DNA of 64,000 bases, taken from the NCBI RefSeq assembly GCF_040298565.1, contig NZ_JBEPAK010000008.1, forward strand, positions 3,645-67,644, in the 5' to 3' direction. The notes beneath the pieces are model-generated. The model did no database searches and was not told the DNA's origin. It worked only from the letters and a program-made list of their open reading frames with translations. Both the position numbers and the translations under genes were made by a program. Origin of the DNA: Kitasatospora sp040298565. Lineage in GTDB: Bacteria > Actinomycetota > Actinomycetes > Streptomycetales > Streptomycetaceae. Every line of letters begins with the position of its first letter. The stretch's first letter is position 1. Shown one piece after another: positions 41,788 through 50,488 of the stretch.

Positions 41788-43230
41788 GTGACCGACCAGC
41801 CGCCCGTCCACGAGCCGACGCCCCTCCGCCGGCAGCTCCTCGGTCGGCTGCCCCTGCCCGAGCGCACCTTCATCACCGATGCCCTGCGCACCGAGACGGT
41901 CGGCGGCGTGCTGCTGCTGGCCGCCGCCGTGGTCGCGCTGATCTGGGCCAACGCCTGGCCGCACAGCTACGAGAGCGTGCTCGACCACACCGTCGGCCCG
42001 TCGGCCCCGCTCCACCTCGACCTCACCCTGGGCGACTGGGCCAAGGACGGCCTGCTGACGATCTTCTTCTTCGTGGCCGGCATCGAGCTCAAGCGCGAGT
42101 TCGTCGCGGGCGAGCTGCGCACCCCGAGCGCCGCGCTGCTACCGGTGGTCGCCGCCGTCTGCGGCGTCGCCCTGCCCGCGATCCTGTACTCCCTGGTCAA
42201 CTCCGGCAGCGGCGGTCACCCGGGTGGCTGGGCCATTCCGACCGCCACGGACATCGCCTTCGCGCTGGGCGTACTGGCCGTGGTGGGCAGTCACCTGCCT
42301 TCGGCACTGCGGGCCTTCCTGCTCACCCTGGCCGTGGTCGACGACCTGATCGCGATCCTGATCATCGCGATCTTCTACAGCTCCGGCATCAAGTTCTGGG
42401 CGCTCGGTCTGGCCTTCGTCGGCCTGGTGCTGTTCTGGTTCCTGCACCGGCACGGGGTGAAGGGCTGGTACCTGTTCGTGCCGCTGGCTCTGGTGATCTG
42501 GGCGCTGATGCACGAGAGCGGTGTCCACGCCACGGTGGCGGGCGTCGCGATGGGCCTGATGCTGCGCTGCCACCGGGAGGGTGACGAGCAGGAGTCCCCC
42601 GGCGAGCACATCGAGCACCTGGTCCGTCCGCTTTCCGCCGGGCTGGCCGTCCCCGTGTTCGCGCTGTTCGCGGCCGGGGTGACGATCTCCGGTTCTACGC
42701 TGCGCGAGGTATTCACCCAGGCCGCCCCGCTCGGCATCGTGATCGGACTGCTGGTCGGCAAGACGGTGGGCATCTTCGGCGGCACCTGGCTGGCCGCCAG
42801 GTTCACCCGCGCCGAACTGAATCCGCAGCTCAAGTGGGCCGACATGTTCGCCGTCTCGGTGCTCGCCGGCATCGGATTCACCGTCTCGCTGCTGATCAGC
42901 GAACTGGCCTTCCAGGACGACCTCGCGCTCGCCGACCGCTGCAAGACCGCCGTGCTGGTCGGCTCGCTGCTCTGCGCGCTGCTCGCCACCGTGCTGCTCA
43001 AGCTGCGCAACCGGCACTACCGCGAACTGTGCGAGGAGGAGGACCGGGACACGGACGGCGACGGCGTGCCGGACGTGTACCAGGAGAGCCTCCACCACGG
43101 GAATCTCCGCCAGGGCGACGGCCACCACGGGGACGTCCGCCAGGGCGACGGCCCGGCCGGACGGGAGCGGGCCGCCGGCCCCGCCCGGCCCCGGCCCCGG
43201 CCCGGCGAGCGGCCCGGGACGGGAAACTGA
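41788..43230 (+). CDS. nhaA: NhaA-family Na+/H+ antiporter
   Basis: A 480-residue membrane antiporter. It keeps the ion-binding pair Asp185-Asp186 in AVVDDLIAI and the discontinuous-helix motif AIPTATDIAFALGV; the long SIEL(K)REFVAGELR cytosolic segment is also typical (GIELKREFVAGELRTP). The C-terminal 85 residues are extra and hydrophilic, with Gln/Gly/Asp/His repeats (HHGNLRQGDGHHGDVRQGDG), possibly a regulatory tail. GTG start at 41788. The protein is expected to export sodium in exchange for protons and help pH and salt homeostasis. Confidence 0.92.
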   Translation: MTDQPPVHEPTPLRRQLLGRLPLPERTFITDALRTETVGGVLLLAAAVVALIWANAWPHSYESVLDHTVGPSAPLHLDLTLGDWAKDGLLTIFFFVAGIELKREFVAGELRTPSAALLPVVAAVCGVALPAILYSLVNSGSGGHPGGWAIPTATDIAFALGVLAVVGSHLPSALRAFLLTLAVVDDLIAILIIAIFYSSGIKFWALGLAFVGLVLFWFLHRHGVKGWYLFVPLALVIWALMHESGVHATVAGVAMGLMLRCHREGDEQESPGEHIEHLVRPLSAGLAVPVFALFAAGVTISGSTLREVFTQAAPLGIVIGLLVGKTVGIFGGTWLAARFTRAELNPQLKWADMFAVSVLAGIGFTVSLLISELAFQDDLALADRCKTAVLVGSLLCALLATVLLKLRNRHYRELCEEEDRDTDGDGVPDVYQESLHHGNLRQGDGHHGDVRQGDGPAGRERAAGPARPRPRPGERPGTGN

Positions 43231-43487
43231 ACCTCCCGGCGGCTCGGCTCCGAGGCTCGGCTCCGAGGCCCGCTCCGAAGCTCGCTCCGAGGCCCTGCGA
43301 AGGCCTCGAACCACCTGCCGCAGCCGTGACACGTCCCTCCGGCGGGGCCCCGGAGTGGTGTCCGACTGACCGGTAAGGGCATGATTCTGAGCTGTCGACA
43401 ACCCACTGACGCCCCCGGACCCCCACCGGCACCGGAACCGCACCCGCGACGGCGTCACGCCGCAACAGCCGCAGAGGAGAACCGCTG

Positions 43488-43964
43488 ATGCCCACAGGAG
43501 CCGCAGACCCGTCCAGCAACGGCCGGGCGCCCTACGAGGGCGAGCGTTCGGTGGGACAGCTGTTCGCGGCGGCCACCGCCGACCTCACCGCACTGGTCCA
43601 CGACGAGATCGCGCTCGCCAAGGCCGAGATCAAGGCGGACGTCAAGCGCGGTGTCTCCGGCGGCGTCTTCTTCGCCGTCGCCGGGGTGCTCGCCATGGCC
43701 GCGATCCCGATGGTGAGCATCGCGATCGCCTTCTTCTTCCACTGGCTGGGTGTGCCGCTGGGCTGGTCCTTCGTGCTCTCGGCCACCGTCCACCTCATCC
43801 TCGCGGCGCTGGTCGGGTTCGTGGCCTGGCGTTTCATCAAGAAGATCCAGAAGCCCGAGCGCACCATCGAGGGCGTCCAGAAGACCGCCGAGGTGCTGAA
43901 GAACGCCCGGCCGCGCCCGGCCACCCAGGAGGAGATCGACCGGGGCCTCGGCCGCATCCCGTAA
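43488..43964 (+). CDS. phage-holin-family (holin-X) membrane protein
   Basis: A 158-residue actinobacterial 'putative Actinobacterial Holin-X, superfamily III' protein, which is a chromosomal family and not evidence of a prophage. It has a soluble N-terminal part with SVGQLFAAATADLTALVHDE, two hydrophobic helices (SGGVFFAVAGVLAMAAIPMV and FVLSATVHLILAALVGFV) and a basic C-terminal helix ending in a charged tail. ATG with GAGGAG upstream. Its TAA stop begins a 19-bp tandem repeat. Function unknown; a role in membrane or envelope organisation is only a guess. Confidence 0.85.
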   Translation: MPTGAADPSSNGRAPYEGERSVGQLFAAATADLTALVHDEIALAKAEIKADVKRGVSGGVFFAVAGVLAMAAIPMVSIAIAFFFHWLGVPLGWSFVLSATVHLILAALVGFVAWRFIKKIQKPERTIEGVQKTAEVLKNARPRPATQEEIDRGLGRIP

Positions 43965-44130
43965 ACCGGTCGACGTCCCGTAACCGATCGGCGTCCACGT
44001 GACCGGCCATCGCTCCCGTAACCGGTGAGCGGCCCCGTAACCGACGGCGTCCCCCGTAACCGACGGCGTTCTCCGCAACCGACAGCGTTCGCCGTAACCG
44101 ACAGCGTTCGCCGTAACCGATCAGCATCCC
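43960..44130 (+). repeat. nine-unit 19-bp tandem repeat seeded at the stop codon of the holin-like gene
   Basis: A unit like CCGTAACCGACGGCGTTCG recurs with TAA, TGA or CAA at 43962, 43981, 44000, 44019, 44038, 44057, 44076, 44095 and 44114, an exact 19-bp period. The first is the stop codon of the upstream gene. Eight of nine units keep a stop triplet, spread across all three frames. Confidence 0.9.
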
Positions 44131-44216
44131 CCACAACCCCGCCGGACACGTACGCCGACCCGCCGACAGCGAGTGCCGGGCACGTGTCCGGCACACGGAT
44201 GTGACACGCTCTCGGT

Positions 44217-45371
44217 ATGCCGCTTGACCAGAAGCCCGCTGCCGCGCAGCCGTCCGCCGATTCCAGCCCCGAGCAGGCCCCGGAGCGGGACACCGCCGGA
44301 CCTGGGAACGGCCCTGGGAACGGGCCTCGGAACGGCCCTGCGACGGGGCCTGGGACCGAAGAGCAGCCCGGACAGCAAGCCGTGCACCAGACCGGCCGGC
44401 ACACCGCCACCGCCACCGCCACCGCCGGTGCTCCGGGATTCGGACGCCACGGCGGCGGCGTCACCGAGGAGCCGTGGAGCATCCGGCAGTCCGGTCCGTG
44501 GACGCACCGCGACCTCGCGGCCAACGGCGCCCGCTTCCACATCGCCGAGCTGGGCGCCGGTCCGCTGGTGCTGCTGGTGCACGGCTGGCCCGAGTACTGG
44601 TGGGCCTGGCGCCACCAGCTGACCGCGCTCGCCGAGGCCGGTTACCGCGCGGTGGCCCTCGACCTGCGCGGCATCGGCGGCAGCGACCGCACCCCGCGCG
44701 GCTACGACCCGGGCAACCTCGCCCTGGACATCACCGGCGTGATCCGCTCGCTCGGCGAACGCCGGGCGCACCTGGTCGGGCACGCCTCCGGCGGCACCCT
44801 GGCGTGGGTGGCGGCGGTGATGCGCCCGTCGGTGATCCAGAGCCTCACCGTGGTCTCCGCCGCCCACCCCCGGGACCTGCGCCGGGCGCTGCTGACCGAC
44901 CGCAAGCAGATGGCCGCCTTCGAGCACGTGCTGGGCTTTCAGCGCCCCTGGATACCGGAACGCCGACTGGTGGCCGACGACGCCGCGCTGGTCGGCCGGT
45001 ACCTGGAGGAGTGGACGGGGCCGACCAAGCTGGACGAGGCGGCCGTGCACGCGTACCGGCAGGCGATCCGGATCCCCAGCACCGCGCACTGCTCGATCGA
45101 GCCGTACCGCTGGCTGCTGCGCTCGATGGCCCGTCCCGACGGCATCCAGTTCGCGCGCCGGATGAAGAAGCCGATCACCGCGCCGACGCTGCAGGTCCAG
45201 GGCGCCGCGGACCCGGTCCTGCTGTCGCACACCGCGCTCGGCGGCGGCGAGTACGTGGCGGCTCCGTACCGCTGGCGGCTGATGCCGGGGGTCGGGCACT
45301 TCCCGCACGAGGAGGCGCCGGAGGACTTCACCGCCGAGCTGCTGGACTGGGTGGGTCGCCACAAGGAGTGA
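44217..45371 (+). CDS. alpha/beta-hydrolase, epoxide-hydrolase-like, with replaced nucleophile
   Basis: A 384-residue protein. After a disordered 85-residue N-terminus (Pro/Gly/Asn-rich, with an Ala-Thr repeat) the fold starts WTHRDLAANGARFHIAELG, with the oxyanion segment HGWPEYWWAWRHQ, a nucleophile elbow VGHASGG where Ala occupies the usual Asp or Ser position, an acid loop GAADPVLL and His in GVGHFPHEEAP. The nucleophile replacement makes epoxide hydrolysis unlikely, unless the next Ser substitutes. The ATG at 44217 has no clear ribosome site; a GTGCCGG/CCGGCAC hairpin (44174-44194) lies just upstream. Confidence 0.78.
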   Translation: MPLDQKPAAAQPSADSSPEQAPERDTAGPGNGPGNGPRNGPATGPGTEEQPGQQAVHQTGRHTATATATAGAPGFGRHGGGVTEEPWSIRQSGPWTHRDLAANGARFHIAELGAGPLVLLVHGWPEYWWAWRHQLTALAEAGYRAVALDLRGIGGSDRTPRGYDPGNLALDITGVIRSLGERRAHLVGHASGGTLAWVAAVMRPSVIQSLTVVSAAHPRDLRRALLTDRKQMAAFEHVLGFQRPWIPERRLVADDAALVGRYLEEWTGPTKLDEAAVHAYRQAIRIPSTAHCSIEPYRWLLRSMARPDGIQFARRMKKPITAPTLQVQGAADPVLLSHTALGGGEYVAAPYRWRLMPGVGHFPHEEAPEDFTAELLDWVGRHKE

Positions 45372-45515
45372 TCGTCCGGGGTGGGTCGGGCCGGTCGGAG
45401 CGGGGGGCTCAGCGGCCCAACTCCGCTATTGTGACGCTCATATGACAAGCGCATAGGCCAACTTCGGCAAAGCCCGGGCGGTTACCCCCACCGGCCCACG
45501 GGCATCCATTCCGGT

Positions 45516-45725
45516 ATGACCTGGATGCCCGATCGCGGTGGCGCCCCGCACGGCCGACGCCACAACAGCCCCCAGCGCTCCACGCCCCGCCCGGACCGGG
45601 CCGAGGACCTCGGCTTCGACGGTCTCGACGGCCACCGGCGCGGAGTGCAACGGCAGCTCGGCATCCCGCGCATCCTCGGCCGGCGCGCCCGGTGGGTGGG
45701 CGCACGACTGCGGCGCGAGACCTGA
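45516..45725 (+). CDS. 69-residue Arg-rich protein, unidentified
   Basis: A small plus-strand frame between the hydrolase and the convergent YdjM-like gene. 61 of 69 codons end in G or C (88 percent), which argues that it is translated. The protein is very basic with many Arg and His (HGRRHNSPQRSTPRPDR; RRARWVGARLRRE). No domain recognised, and no good ribosome site is seen before the ATG. The region on the opposite strand also has an open frame, which I treat as a shadow. Confidence 0.45.
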   Translation: MTWMPDRGGAPHGRRHNSPQRSTPRPDRAEDLGFDGLDGHRRGVQRQLGIPRILGRRARWVGARLRRET

Positions 45726-45761
45726 GGCCTCGCGCCGCTTCGTCCCGCCGAACGGTGGAGA

Positions 45762-46463
45762 TCAGTTCACGATGGTCGGCGACAGCGCGGTGAACCAGAG
45801 CAGGACGAAGGTCGCCACCGACATGATCGGCACCAGCACCTTGGTCTCGACGCTGTTGCCGCTGCGCTTGATCAGCACGATCTCGTAGCGCTCCTTGTGC
45901 GGCCACAGCAGCGGCGCGCCCTTCTTGGTCAGGCAGTCGCCCAGCAGGTGCGCCAGCGTACCCAGCGCGACCGCGTACGGCAGCCAGCCGGGCGAGTTGG
46001 GCATCCACGTGTTCATCCCGAACGTGCCGAGCGCGGACAGGCCGATCACGGTGATCCACGCCTCGGGGCCGTTGCTCGGCGGGCAGAGCCGCAGGGCCCG
46101 GATCGCGAGCGCCAGCAGGAAGAACGTCAGCCCGAGGGTGAAGTAGCGGCCCAGGTACGTGATGCCGGCCCAGGTACCGGCGCCCATCAGCGCGACGAAC
46201 AGCAGCGAGTGGGTGGCGTGCCGGTGGCCGCCGGAGGCCCAGGCCACGAAGCGGCAGAGCACCTTGGAGACCGGCCCGAGGAAGTTGGCGATCGAGCCGT
46301 CGTGGTGGTCGAGGTCCGGCAGCAGGGCCGCTCCGGCGCACAGCACCGTGCCCATCAGGATGTCCGCCGGCTCCAGCTTGGTGTGCAGCAGCAGCGGGGG
46401 CAGGAACGGGGCGGACGCCGCGTACAGCATCGCCCCGCTCACCGCGTGCGAATGACCCATCAT
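45762..46463 (-). CDS. YdjM-like membrane-bound metal-dependent hydrolase
   Basis: A 233-residue integral membrane protein of the LexA-binding/YdjM family. It starts MGHSHAVSGAMLYAA and has the conserved DLDHHDGSIANFLG acidic-His segment in a loop and GGHRHATHSLLFVAL, which together are likely to bind a metal; four or more further hydrophobic segments follow. Function is unproven (possible phospholipase-like activity). Start is ATG at 46463 (a second ATG is 3 bp on), with AGGGGAGG upstream. It is convergent with the small gene at 45516. Confidence 0.83.
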   Translation of the reverse strand: MMGHSHAVSGAMLYAASAPFLPPLLLHTKLEPADILMGTVLCAGAALLPDLDHHDGSIANFLGPVSKVLCRFVAWASGGHRHATHSLLFVALMGAGTWAGITYLGRYFTLGLTFFLLALAIRALRLCPPSNGPEAWITVIGLSALGTFGMNTWMPNSPGWLPYAVALGTLAHLLGDCLTKKGAPLLWPHKERYEIVLIKRSGNSVETKVLVPIMSVATFVLLWFTALSPTIVN

Positions 46464-46630
46464 CGGACTGCCACGACCTCCCCTTGAGCTCACTCCGGGA
46501 CGGCGCCCGGTTGAGCCGAACGGGTGAGCGCGGCCGAGGCTACCAGGGCGGGCTGACGACCTGACGGATCTTGTGCCGGGTCAGCCGGCAGCGCGTCGGG
46601 CCGAGACCCCCGCACGACCGGCGACGCCGC

Positions 46631-46709
46631 TTCGGCCGACGTCAGGCCGCCCGGCCCACCGCCTCGGCCGACGTCAGAAGTTGCCGGCCCACCGCCTCGG
46701 CCGACGTCA
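46631..46709 (-). repeat. 33-bp tandem repeat seeded at the marP stop codon
   Basis: Read on the minus strand, the stop TGA of marP begins TGACGTCGGCCGAGGCGG, and the same 26 bp recurs exactly once more with its TGA (46651-46676 against 46684-46709, period 33 bp). A shorter third copy is at 46631-46644. Each copy restates a stop codon. Confidence 0.85.
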
Positions 46710-47891
46710 CAGCGCGCAGCCCTGGGTGTCCACCCGGGTGTTCGCGGTGCTGCCCGCCTGGGCGTCCTCGCGCACCTCCGCGGCGGTCAGCACGTACCCG
46801 GTGTCGGCGCTGTCCAGGGACTTGGCGAACACCACCCCGTACACCTGGCCGTCCGGCGTGAGCAGCGGCCCGCCGCTGTTGCCCTGGCGGACCAGCGAGC
46901 GCACCGAGTAGACGTCGCGCACCACCTGGCCGCGGTGGTAGATGTCCGGGCCGTTGGCCTGGATCCGGCCGCGGATGCGGGCCGGTTGGACGTTGAAGGC
47001 GCCGTTCTCGGGGAAGCCCGCGACGATCGCGCTGTCATTGGTCCTGGCCTCGCCCGCGAAGGTCAGCGGGGGCGCGTTCAGCTTGGGCACGTCCAGGACG
47101 GCGATGTCGCGTTGCCAGTCGTAGCGGACCACCGTGGCGTCGTACAGCTGGCCGACCCCGCCGATCTGCACGGTCGGCTCGTCGACGCCGCCGACCACGT
47201 GGGCGTTGGTCATCACCCGGTGCGGGGCGAAGACGAAGCCGCTGCCCTCCAGGGTCTTGCCGCACGAGGTCGCGGTGCCGACCACCTTGACCAGGCTCTG
47301 CCGGGCCCTGGCCACCGCCGCGCCGCCGGCCAGCGCCGGGTCGGGGGTGTCGACCTGGGTGATCGGCTCGTGCTCGAAGGGGTTGAAGACCTGCGGGAAG
47401 CCGTTGCGGGCGAGCACCTTGGAGAAGTCCGAGAACCAGTTCGGCGCGTCGTCGGGCAGCGCGTTCTGGACGCCGCCGAGGATCGCCGAGGACCGGACCT
47501 GCCGGGAGACCGTCGGCAGGGACGTCCCGGCCAGCGCGGAGCCGATCAGCCAGGCGACGAGCAGCATCGAGATCACGTTGACCACCGCGCCGCCGGACGC
47601 GTCCAGCACCCGGGTCGGGCGGCGGTCGATGTGCCCGCGCAGCTTCCAGCCGAAGTGCGCGGTGACCGCCTGGCCGATCGCGGCGAAGACGATCACCACC
47701 ACGACGGCCACCACCGAGGACGCGGTGCCCGGGCTGAGCTGGTCGAGCAGCAGGGGCAGCAGTTGGACGGCCAGCAGGCCGCCGCCGAGGAAGCCGACGA
47801 GCGACAGGACGCCCACCACGAAGCCCTGCCGGTAGCCCGAAACGGCGAATCCGACGGCGGCGAGGACCAGCAGCACATCCAGGACGTTCAC
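46707..47891 (-). CDS. marP: MarP-type membrane serine protease
   Basis: A 394-residue protease. Residues 1-150 are a CvpA-like membrane part with about four helices; residues about 195-394 are a trypsin-fold protease with His231 (NAHVVGG), the Asp of QRDIAVLD and Ser339 (RQGNSGGPLL). A disulfide-type Cys pair (TSCGKT and QGCAL) matches the redox-controlled M. tuberculosis acid-resistance protease MarP. It probably processes envelope proteins under acid or oxidative stress. ATG at 47891. It is followed by the 33-bp stop-seeded repeat. Confidence 0.9.
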   Translation of the reverse strand: MNVLDVLLVLAAVGFAVSGYRQGFVVGVLSLVGFLGGGLLAVQLLPLLLDQLSPGTASSVVAVVVVIVFAAIGQAVTAHFGWKLRGHIDRRPTRVLDASGGAVVNVISMLLVAWLIGSALAGTSLPTVSRQVRSSAILGGVQNALPDDAPNWFSDFSKVLARNGFPQVFNPFEHEPITQVDTPDPALAGGAAVARARQSLVKVVGTATSCGKTLEGSGFVFAPHRVMTNAHVVGGVDEPTVQIGGVGQLYDATVVRYDWQRDIAVLDVPKLNAPPLTFAGEARTNDSAIVAGFPENGAFNVQPARIRGRIQANGPDIYHRGQVVRDVYSVRSLVRQGNSGGPLLTPDGQVYGVVFAKSLDSADTGYVLTAAEVREDAQAGSTANTRVDTQGCAL

Positions 47892-47937
47892 TCGGACACC
47901 CTCCCACGGTTGGCGGACCGACCGCGCCGACGGACCG

Positions 47938-48672
47938 TCACGGGGCCCCGGCGTCGCTGCCCGGCAGGGCGCGGGAGTGCTCGAGGTCGCCCTGGACCAG
48001 CGCGAGGGCGTCGTCGGAGAGGTCGACGACCCGGGACGGCTCCCACGGCAGCTCCAGGCCGCTGTGGTGCAGCACCCGGTCGATCACCCCGGCGGTGAAC
48101 CCCCAGACCAGTCGCCCGGCGACAGCGAAGGCCGGCCCGACGTGCCCGGACGGGTGCCGCAGCCGGACCCGGTTCGCGGGGTCGGCGAGGTCGGCGATCG
48201 GCACCCGGAACACCGCGCCGGTCTCCGCCTGGTCCACCGGGTGCACCGGCGACTCCTCGCGCCACCAGCCGAGCACCGGGGTGACCACGAAACGGCTCAC
48301 CGGGATGTACAGCCGGGGCAGCTCGGCGAAGACCTGCACCCCGGCCGGGTCCAGCCCGGTCTCCTCCCAGGCCTCGCGCAGCGCCGCCGCGATCGGGCCG
48401 GGGCCGTCCGGGTCGCCGTCTTCCGGGTCCAGCGCGCCACCGGGGAAGGACGGCTGGCCGGCGTGCGAACGCAGCGAGCGGGCCCGCTCGATCAGCAGCA
48501 GGTCGGGACCGTCCGGGCCCTCACCGAACAGCATCAGCACCGCCGCCGCCCGCCCGCCGTCGGTCGGCGGGAGGAAGCGGCTCAGCTGCTCCGGCAGCAC
48601 CCGCTCGGCCGCGTCCCGGACCGGCTCCAGCCACTTCGGCAGGCCGTCCCGCTCGATCGCCCCGCGGATCAC
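47938..48672 (-). CDS. Nudix CoA pyrophosphatase-like hydrolase
   Basis: A 244-residue Nudix hydrolase of the NudL/CoA pyrophosphatase group, which cleaves CoA derivatives to 3',5'-ADP and 4'-phosphopantetheine. It has the CoA-specific block LLIERARSLRSHAGQPSFPGG and a Nudix box with an insertion, GGALDPEDG then REAWEETGL (the Glu residues bind Mg2+). The GTG start at 48672 overlaps the nth stop by four bases, so it is coupled to endonuclease III. It is the last gene of the nth pair before marP on the same strand. Confidence 0.88.
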   Translation of the reverse strand: MIRGAIERDGLPKWLEPVRDAAERVLPEQLSRFLPPTDGGRAAAVLMLFGEGPDGPDLLLIERARSLRSHAGQPSFPGGALDPEDGDPDGPGPIAAALREAWEETGLDPAGVQVFAELPRLYIPVSRFVVTPVLGWWREESPVHPVDQAETGAVFRVPIADLADPANRVRLRHPSGHVGPAFAVAGRLVWGFTAGVIDRVLHHSGLELPWEPSRVVDLSDDALALVQGDLEHSRALPGSDAGAP

Positions 48673-49760
48673 GCCTCCACCGCCAGGTCCGCGACCCGGC
48701 CCTGGTGGGCGGCGGCGTCGGCCCGGGCGGCCGCCTCGCCGGGGAAGTCCGACGGCGGCTTCAGCCGCTGGCCGGGCTGGCCGCCCATCTCGTACTTGAG
48801 CAGCTTGCGCGCCTTCTCCGGATCGGTCTCGCCCTCCCCGTACGCGGGGCAGAGCGGTGCGATCGGGCAGGCTCCGCAGGCGGGCTTCTGCGAGTGGCAG
48901 ATCCGCCGGCCGTGGAAGACGACCCGGTGCGAGAGCATCGCCCACTCGGACTTCGGGAAGATCTCGGCGACGGCCAGCTCGACCTTCACCGGGTCCTCCT
49001 CGGTGGTCCAGCCGAACCGCCGGGCCAGCCGCCCGAAGTGGGTGTCCACGGTGATGCCGGGCACCCCGAAGGCGTTGCCCAGGACGACGTTGGCGGTCTT
49101 GCGGCCGACGCCCGGCAGGGTCACCAGGTCGGCCAGCCGGCCCGGAACCTCACCGCCGAACTCGTCCCGCAGCGCGGCCGAGAGGCCGATCAGCGACTTC
49201 GCCTTGTTCCGGAAGAAGCCGGTCGGGCGGATGATCTCCTCCAGCTCCTCCGGGTTGGCGGCCGCCATGTCCTCGGGCGTCGGGTACCGGGCGAACAGTG
49301 CCGGGGTGGTCTGGTTCACCCGCAGGTCGGTGGTCTGCGCCGACAGCACGGTGGCTACCAGCAGCTGGAACGGGTTCTCGAAGTCCAGCTCCGGATGCGC
49401 GTACGGGTACAGCTCCGCCAGCTCGCGGTTGATCCGCCGGGCCCGCCGCACCATCGCCAGGTGCGACTCCGGCTTCCCGGGTTTCACGGCGGGCTTCGCG
49501 GTCGGTTTCGCGGGCGGCTTCACCGCCCGCTTCGCGGCGGGTTCCGCCGGGGCCTTCGCGGGCGCCTTCGTGGGCGCCTTCGTGGGCGCTTTCGCAGGCG
49601 CCTTCGTGGGCGCCTTCGCAGTCGGTTTCGTCGTCGGTTTCGCAGCCGGTGCCACGGCCGCCGTCGCGGTGCCCTGTACAGCCGCCTCCGCGGTCGGCTT
49701 CTGAGCCGCCGCCTTGGTCGCGGTCCTGGTCGCCGTCTTCCGGGCCTTGCTCTCTGCCAT
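48669..49760 (-). CDS. nth: endonuclease III with lysine/alanine/proline-rich N-terminal tail
   Basis: A 363-residue DNA glycosylase/AP lyase that removes oxidised pyrimidines. The HhH motif is LPGVGRKTANVVLG with the catalytic Lys, then VDTHFGRLARRFG with the catalytic Asp, and a [4Fe-4S] cluster CHSQKPACGACPIAPLC. About 105 residues precede the usual start and are a low-complexity Lys/Ala/Pro/Thr tail with repeated KAPTKAPAK units, like histone H1, that probably adds nonspecific DNA binding. The ATG at 49760 is supported by the tail being continuous. GTGA overlap with the Nudix gene. Confidence 0.94.
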   Translation of the reverse strand: MAESKARKTATRTATKAAAQKPTAEAAVQGTATAAVAPAAKPTTKPTAKAPTKAPAKAPTKAPTKAPAKAPAEPAAKRAVKPPAKPTAKPAVKPGKPESHLAMVRRARRINRELAELYPYAHPELDFENPFQLLVATVLSAQTTDLRVNQTTPALFARYPTPEDMAAANPEELEEIIRPTGFFRNKAKSLIGLSAALRDEFGGEVPGRLADLVTLPGVGRKTANVVLGNAFGVPGITVDTHFGRLARRFGWTTEEDPVKVELAVAEIFPKSEWAMLSHRVVFHGRRICHSQKPACGACPIAPLCPAYGEGETDPEKARKLLKYEMGGQPGQRLKPPSDFPGEAAARADAAAHQGRVADLAVEA

Positions 49761-49946
49761 GCACGAAGGCTACGCCGAGCGGCGCACCGCCCGGGGCCGA
49801 TCAAGCAACGGAAGCGGCCCTGCGGGGACGGCCGTTGTCCGGAAAGGCGGCCGGCCCGGGCGCACGCGGCGAATCAGGACCGGACAGCCGTGGAGGCCGT
49901 GGAGGCCGAGGAGGCTGGGGAAGCCGTCCCGAGGAGGCCGGCGCCG

Positions 49947-50447
49947 CTACCGCAGGGTGCGGCCGATGGTGCCCTCGAGGGTGTTGAGCAGCCCGGCCAG
50001 CGCCTCGGCGAGGCGGGTCCGCTCGTCCAGGGTGAGGCCGGAGAGGAGCTCGCGGTCGTACGCGACGAGTTCCTCGATCAGGCCGTCGACCAGCTCCCGG
50101 CCGGTGTCGGTGAGCGAGAGGTGGGCGACCCGGCGGTCGCGGTCGTCGGTGCGGCGGCTGACCAGACCGCGTTCCTCCAGCAGTCGCAGCCGCTTGGTCA
50201 CGGCGGCCCCCGAGGCGAAGCTCTCCCGGGCGAGCTGGGTCGGGGTCAGCTCGCGGTCGAGGCGGCGCAGGGCGCCGAGGATGTCGAACTCGGCGCGGGT
50301 GAGGCCGGCCCGGGTGAGCGGGTCGGGGGTCTGCTGGAGGAGCGCGGCGCAGCGGTTGATCCGGCCGAGGACAGCGATCGGGCCGGTGTCCAGGCCCGGG
50401 TAGGCGCGCTCCCACTGGCGCAGCACCCCTGCGACGACGTCCTCCAC
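49947..50447 (-). CDS. MarR-family transcriptional regulator
   Basis: A 166-residue MarR-type repressor. The wing-helix core is AEFDILGALRRLDRELTPTQLARESFASGAAVTKRLRLLEERGLVSR, followed by the typical DRRVAHLSLTDTGRELV wing. GTG start at 50447. It precedes the FUSC gene (50489-52159) in the same orientation and presumably controls it and the divergent hydrolase; a palindrome matching a MarR operator lies between those two genes. Likely ligand: a phenolic or other lipophilic compound. Confidence 0.88.
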   Translation of the reverse strand: MEDVVAGVLRQWERAYPGLDTGPIAVLGRINRCAALLQQTPDPLTRAGLTRAEFDILGALRRLDRELTPTQLARESFASGAAVTKRLRLLEERGLVSRRTDDRDRRVAHLSLTDTGRELVDGLIEELVAYDRELLSGLTLDERTRLAEALAGLLNTLEGTIGRTLR

Positions 50448-50488
50448 GTGCGCTGCTCCCGTTCCGCGACCGACCCGTTCGGTCGATC

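Noticed and set aside
43488..43964. Prophage remnant suggested by the holin-like gene
   Set aside because: The family is a chromosomal actinobacterial one, and no other phage gene lies nearby.
43960..44130. CRISPR array in the 19-bp repeats
   Set aside because: There are no unique spacers between repeats, the units are contiguous and imperfect, and no cas genes occur nearby.
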